From Porites lobata (taxonomy: Eukaryota; Cnidaria; Anthozoa; Scleractinia; Poritidae), in contig CALNXK010000030.1 in NCBI GenBank assembly GCA_942486035.1, forward strand, positions 2,008,501 through 2,072,500: a DNA stretch of 64,000 bases, in the 5' to 3' direction. Shown piece after piece: positions 61,278 to 64,000 of the stretch; within the stretch, counting starts at the first letter, position 1, and each line of letters opens with the position of its first letter. The notes under the pieces were generated by a model, which worked only from the letters and a program-made list of their open reading frames with translations, was not told where the DNA came from and searched no databases. A program made the position numbers and the translations under genes.

Positions 61278-62196
61278 AACTAAAGGTAGCCTGAAATTCA
61301 TCCGATTGCTTCGAGTCGTTTTCTCCTCTCAACAACGTCTGAATCGACCGGCCGTTAATGCCGTCCAGTGACGTCACTCACTACCCGAAAACCGGGTAGT
61401 GATTTTGATTGGTTGATTGTTCAAACATTCGCATAATTATGAATAATTATGAAAAATTTTAGCGGGATTGTCATTTGATATTCAGCTGATCGCATCCCTG
61501 GCATTCGTTCGGTTTGTTCAAACATTTCTATAAGCTTAATCTTTATCTTAAACAGCAAAATTGCCCTTGTCGTCGAAACTGAAACGCTAAATTGAACTGC
61601 GAATGAAGAATCTGAAGAATCATCGAGAGTCGGTAGGTTTTTCATTCAGAGCCGCTTTGTGGTTTCGGCGGCCGGTGATTTTGTTTACGTGAAGTTTTCT
61701 GAGATCAATGTTATAATTCGACCTTCTTGCTATTTTTACCGTCAAGTGTGATGATTCTGTTAGCTTTTCTTTCTTGTCTCCTTGTTTTTTTTCTTCGTTA
61801 AGGACCAAATAGCTTCTTTTCAATTAAAGCAAAGCATTGTGTTTTTGAACTAAGTGTTCCGTGTGTGTGCTTATTTCATTGCGTGATTGCGACCGAGTTT
61901 GTTTTTCGAATTTAGTACAACCGGTTCAGAGTTGTAGCGCATGCAGTTGATAGTTTGAACGTTAAACATGAATTACAATCGAAAAAAATAAAGCAGTTCT
62001 GTATCATGCAGACATTTCCAAACGATATTTCTCGGTTTGCCACTTGAAAATCGTGTTTTGCTTTTTGCATGAATTAAAGCAAAGGTCAAGGAGTAGTGAC
62101 GTCACTGGACGGCATTAACGGCCGGTCGATTCAGACGTTACTGAGGGAGTAATAACGACTCGAAGTAATCGGATGAAATTCAGGCTAAACTAAAGG
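61278..62196. mobile_element. 901-bp TIR element with perfect 9-bp target duplication
   Basis: The element occupies 61287-62187 and is flanked by AACTAAAGG on both sides (61278-61286 and 62188-62196). Ends are TAGCCTGAAATTCATCCGAT and its complement. Arms of about 95 bp include CGGCCGTTAATGCCGTCCAG and TGACGTCACT. The hairpin CACTACCCGAAAACCGGGTAGTG lies next to the left arm. No transposase. The 9-bp duplication suggests a Mutator-like origin. Confidence 0.88.
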
Positions 62197-62365
62197 GCGA
62201 ACTTCGTAATTTGGGTCGACCTAAACGGTTCGTAATATGTGAATTTAGAAAGTTGAAGACCCGGGGCTCACTCGTCACCATTTCGTTACACAAACGGTAA
62301 GCTAACTATAAATTTCAGATCACTTAAATTTATGCGTTATTTTAGCCGGTACACTAGGGGAAATA

Positions 62366-62455
62366 GCCTGAGAAAACAGCCGACATTTTTCCACTGGATT
62401 CCCCACGTAATAAACCATTGGTAGTGTTGCGAAATGTGGGCTGTTTTCTTAGGCT
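62366..62455. mobile_element. Minimal TAGCCTGA-family MITE, about 90 bp
   Basis: TAGCCTGAGAAAACAGCCGA at the left and GGCTGTTTTCTTAGGCTA at the right. Flanks TAGGGGAAA and CGGGGAAAA look like a worn 9-bp duplication. Confidence 0.65.
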
Positions 62456-62927
62456 ACGGGGAAAACGAAATAGAACATCACTTACTTTGCAATGGCTGCC
62501 AGTCAGAGAGTGAAATGCCCTTGATTGATCCAGAAGAGAGTGCGAAGTACCCCTGTCAGTTTATACAAATTAATTTTTCGTTGTCACGGAGAGACCGTAT
62601 TTCAAAGTAACTACATATATAAACGGGTTAAAGGAGAATTCAGATCACACTGAACTTACCGCGTGTATTGTCAAACGTCTATTGAATCAACCACCATGTG
62701 GTGTGACAATTATGCTAATGAATCTACAATCGACGGTTGAATGCGTGGCATTTCGTCCCCATGATGTGCATCATAAGTTTGAAACAAAAAGCAAAGATAA
62801 CATTACATTTGAATCTTCAAAGATCACTCAAGGTCACCTGATGTGTAGCCTCTGCCTGCAATAGCACAGCAGGCACTTGAAGGAAATAGGCCGCCACTTA
62901 TTTGCATGAAATAACTTGGAACTGGTA
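62456..62927. other. Intergenic, nothing recognised
   Basis: No gene or complete repeat identified. Confidence 0.25.
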
Positions 62928-63389
62928 GGTATTGAACCCGGGGGGGGTACTCGCAGAAAAATTGGGTAGGGGTGTGCGGCCCGCTTCCCAAAACCCTTAC
63001 CCTATTTATGACCAAAATCTGCGATTTTCCCTACCCTATTTATGACCTAACCAAAAATTTGATACCCTATTTATGACCTGACCCTTAAATCAATACCCTG
63101 TTTCAGACCTGCCTTATAATTATTTCCCTAGTTCAGACCAATGTTAAAGGCAATGTTTATCTGCTTTTATTAGGTTAGGGGGACATGATAAGGAAATAGC
63201 TTCTTCTAAAAAAGTGCATTCAAGACTACAGTGCAAAAATCGTTACCCTATTTATGACCAAAATGGCGGCAAAATAGCCAAAATCGATACCCAATTTATG
63301 ACCAAAACGGCTGAAAAACCCTACCCTTTGGGGCCGCACATACCTATATAGCCCATATTAGGGAGTACCCCCCCCCCCGGGGTATTGAA
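62928..63389. mobile_element. GTACTCCC/CCCGGG-end element with 9-bp target duplication
   Basis: The element occupies 62937-63380, flanked by GGTATTGAA at 62928-62936 and 63381-63389. The left end is CCCGGGGGGGGTACTC; the right end is GGGAGTACC, a C-run and GG. Subterminal GGTGTGCGGCCCGC / GGGCCGCACATACC. The core has many copies of TACCCTATTTATGACC. No coding capacity. Confidence 0.85.
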
Positions 63390-64000
63390 ACTGCGGGTTA
63401 GCCATTTGTAGTCCGCGAACGGAAGGAACGCGTGACGAACCGCTAAGAACGTCTGCGTGGGAGTGGGAGGCTATGTTTTACAGTCAAGGGACGGACCATT
63501 AGACAAGACAAGACAACCAAGACAAGACAGTGTTTTATTTGGAGTCTTATACAGTCCTTTGTCCTTTGTATATAGAAGTACAAAAAAAGTGTTCGCGCAA
63601 GGGAAATTTAAATGAAAAAAAATTCATGCACGCCAATTAACCCTACAAAATATTCATGTTACGGTCTGAAAAATTCATACAAGGAATTTGATAACGAAAA
63701 AAAATTCCTACGACTCGAAAATTCCCCACCCCTCCCCCATAACTTTTCTAATGGTCCGTCCCTGAATCGGGAAAACCGTGAACACCAGTATTGTGTTGCA
63801 AGAAAAAAGTCAATCAGGCGTAAATCAGTTTGTGGTTTTGTGGCCAGTTTTTTGCTGTGATGGGGGAGGGTGCGTCTACATTTGTACATATATACGTAGA
63901 CAAGTTGAATGTATGCTATATTGGGGGTAGAAATTAGACCCCGGCCCCTGGGCTTTTGAACTTTTTAAGACACTGCCTTTTCAAATTCCCGTTACACTGG
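63390..64000. other. Intergenic, nothing recognised
   Basis: A short AGACAAGACA repeat at about 63502-63530 is the only structure seen. Confidence 0.3.

Overview
The window is animal nuclear DNA. It has low gene density, genes split into many short exons with GT/AG introns, AT-rich introns, and many short inverted-repeat transposons. The gene set (an axonemal coiled-coil protein, haspin kinase, a NOT-type homeobox, a GPI-type CAP protein, and a discoidin/LamG/Ig/D8C/PAN secreted protein) together with the repeat families suggests an anthozoan cnidarian, most likely a stony coral. The species cannot be fixed from sequence alone. All gene models were assembled by hand from reading frames, splice sites and intron phase.

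Layout: (1) 1901-16725, minus strand: a CFAP99-like ciliary coiled-coil gene of about 25 exons, with several transposons in its introns and one exon that looks duplicated and broken. (2) 19338-27846, minus strand: HASPIN (histone H3 Thr3 kinase), 11 exons, 707 codons, every exon phase closing. (3) 31462-34510, plus strand: a secreted CAP-domain (GAPR-1/PR-1-like) protein with a probable GPI tail. A second signal-peptide exon of identical length and phase lies 2.7 kb upstream at 28801-28858. (4) 36444-37647, minus strand: a two-exon NOT/NOTO-type homeobox gene. (5) 40985-56157, plus strand: a 13-exon, 1058-residue secreted mosaic protein: signal peptide, two F5/8C (discoidin) domains, two LamG-like domains, Ig, D8C (eight-cysteine, uromodulin/OIT3 type) and PAN/apple. 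(6) 57259-58374, minus strand: a two-exon Gfo/Idh/MocA dehydrogenase, inositol-2-dehydrogenase-like. No further gene is recognised from 58.4 kb to the end, where mobile elements dominate.

The genes are unrelated neighbours, not an operon or pathway. The most distinctive gene is the mosaic extracellular protein, built largely from phase-1 symmetric exons. The most distinctive non-coding content is a set of non-autonomous DNA elements. These include two elements with perfect 9-bp target duplications, a PIF/Harbinger-like pair with TTA target sites, TA-flanked mariner-like elements, a 2.07-kb fold-back element with tandem 14-mers in its arms, and long near-perfect hairpins in introns.
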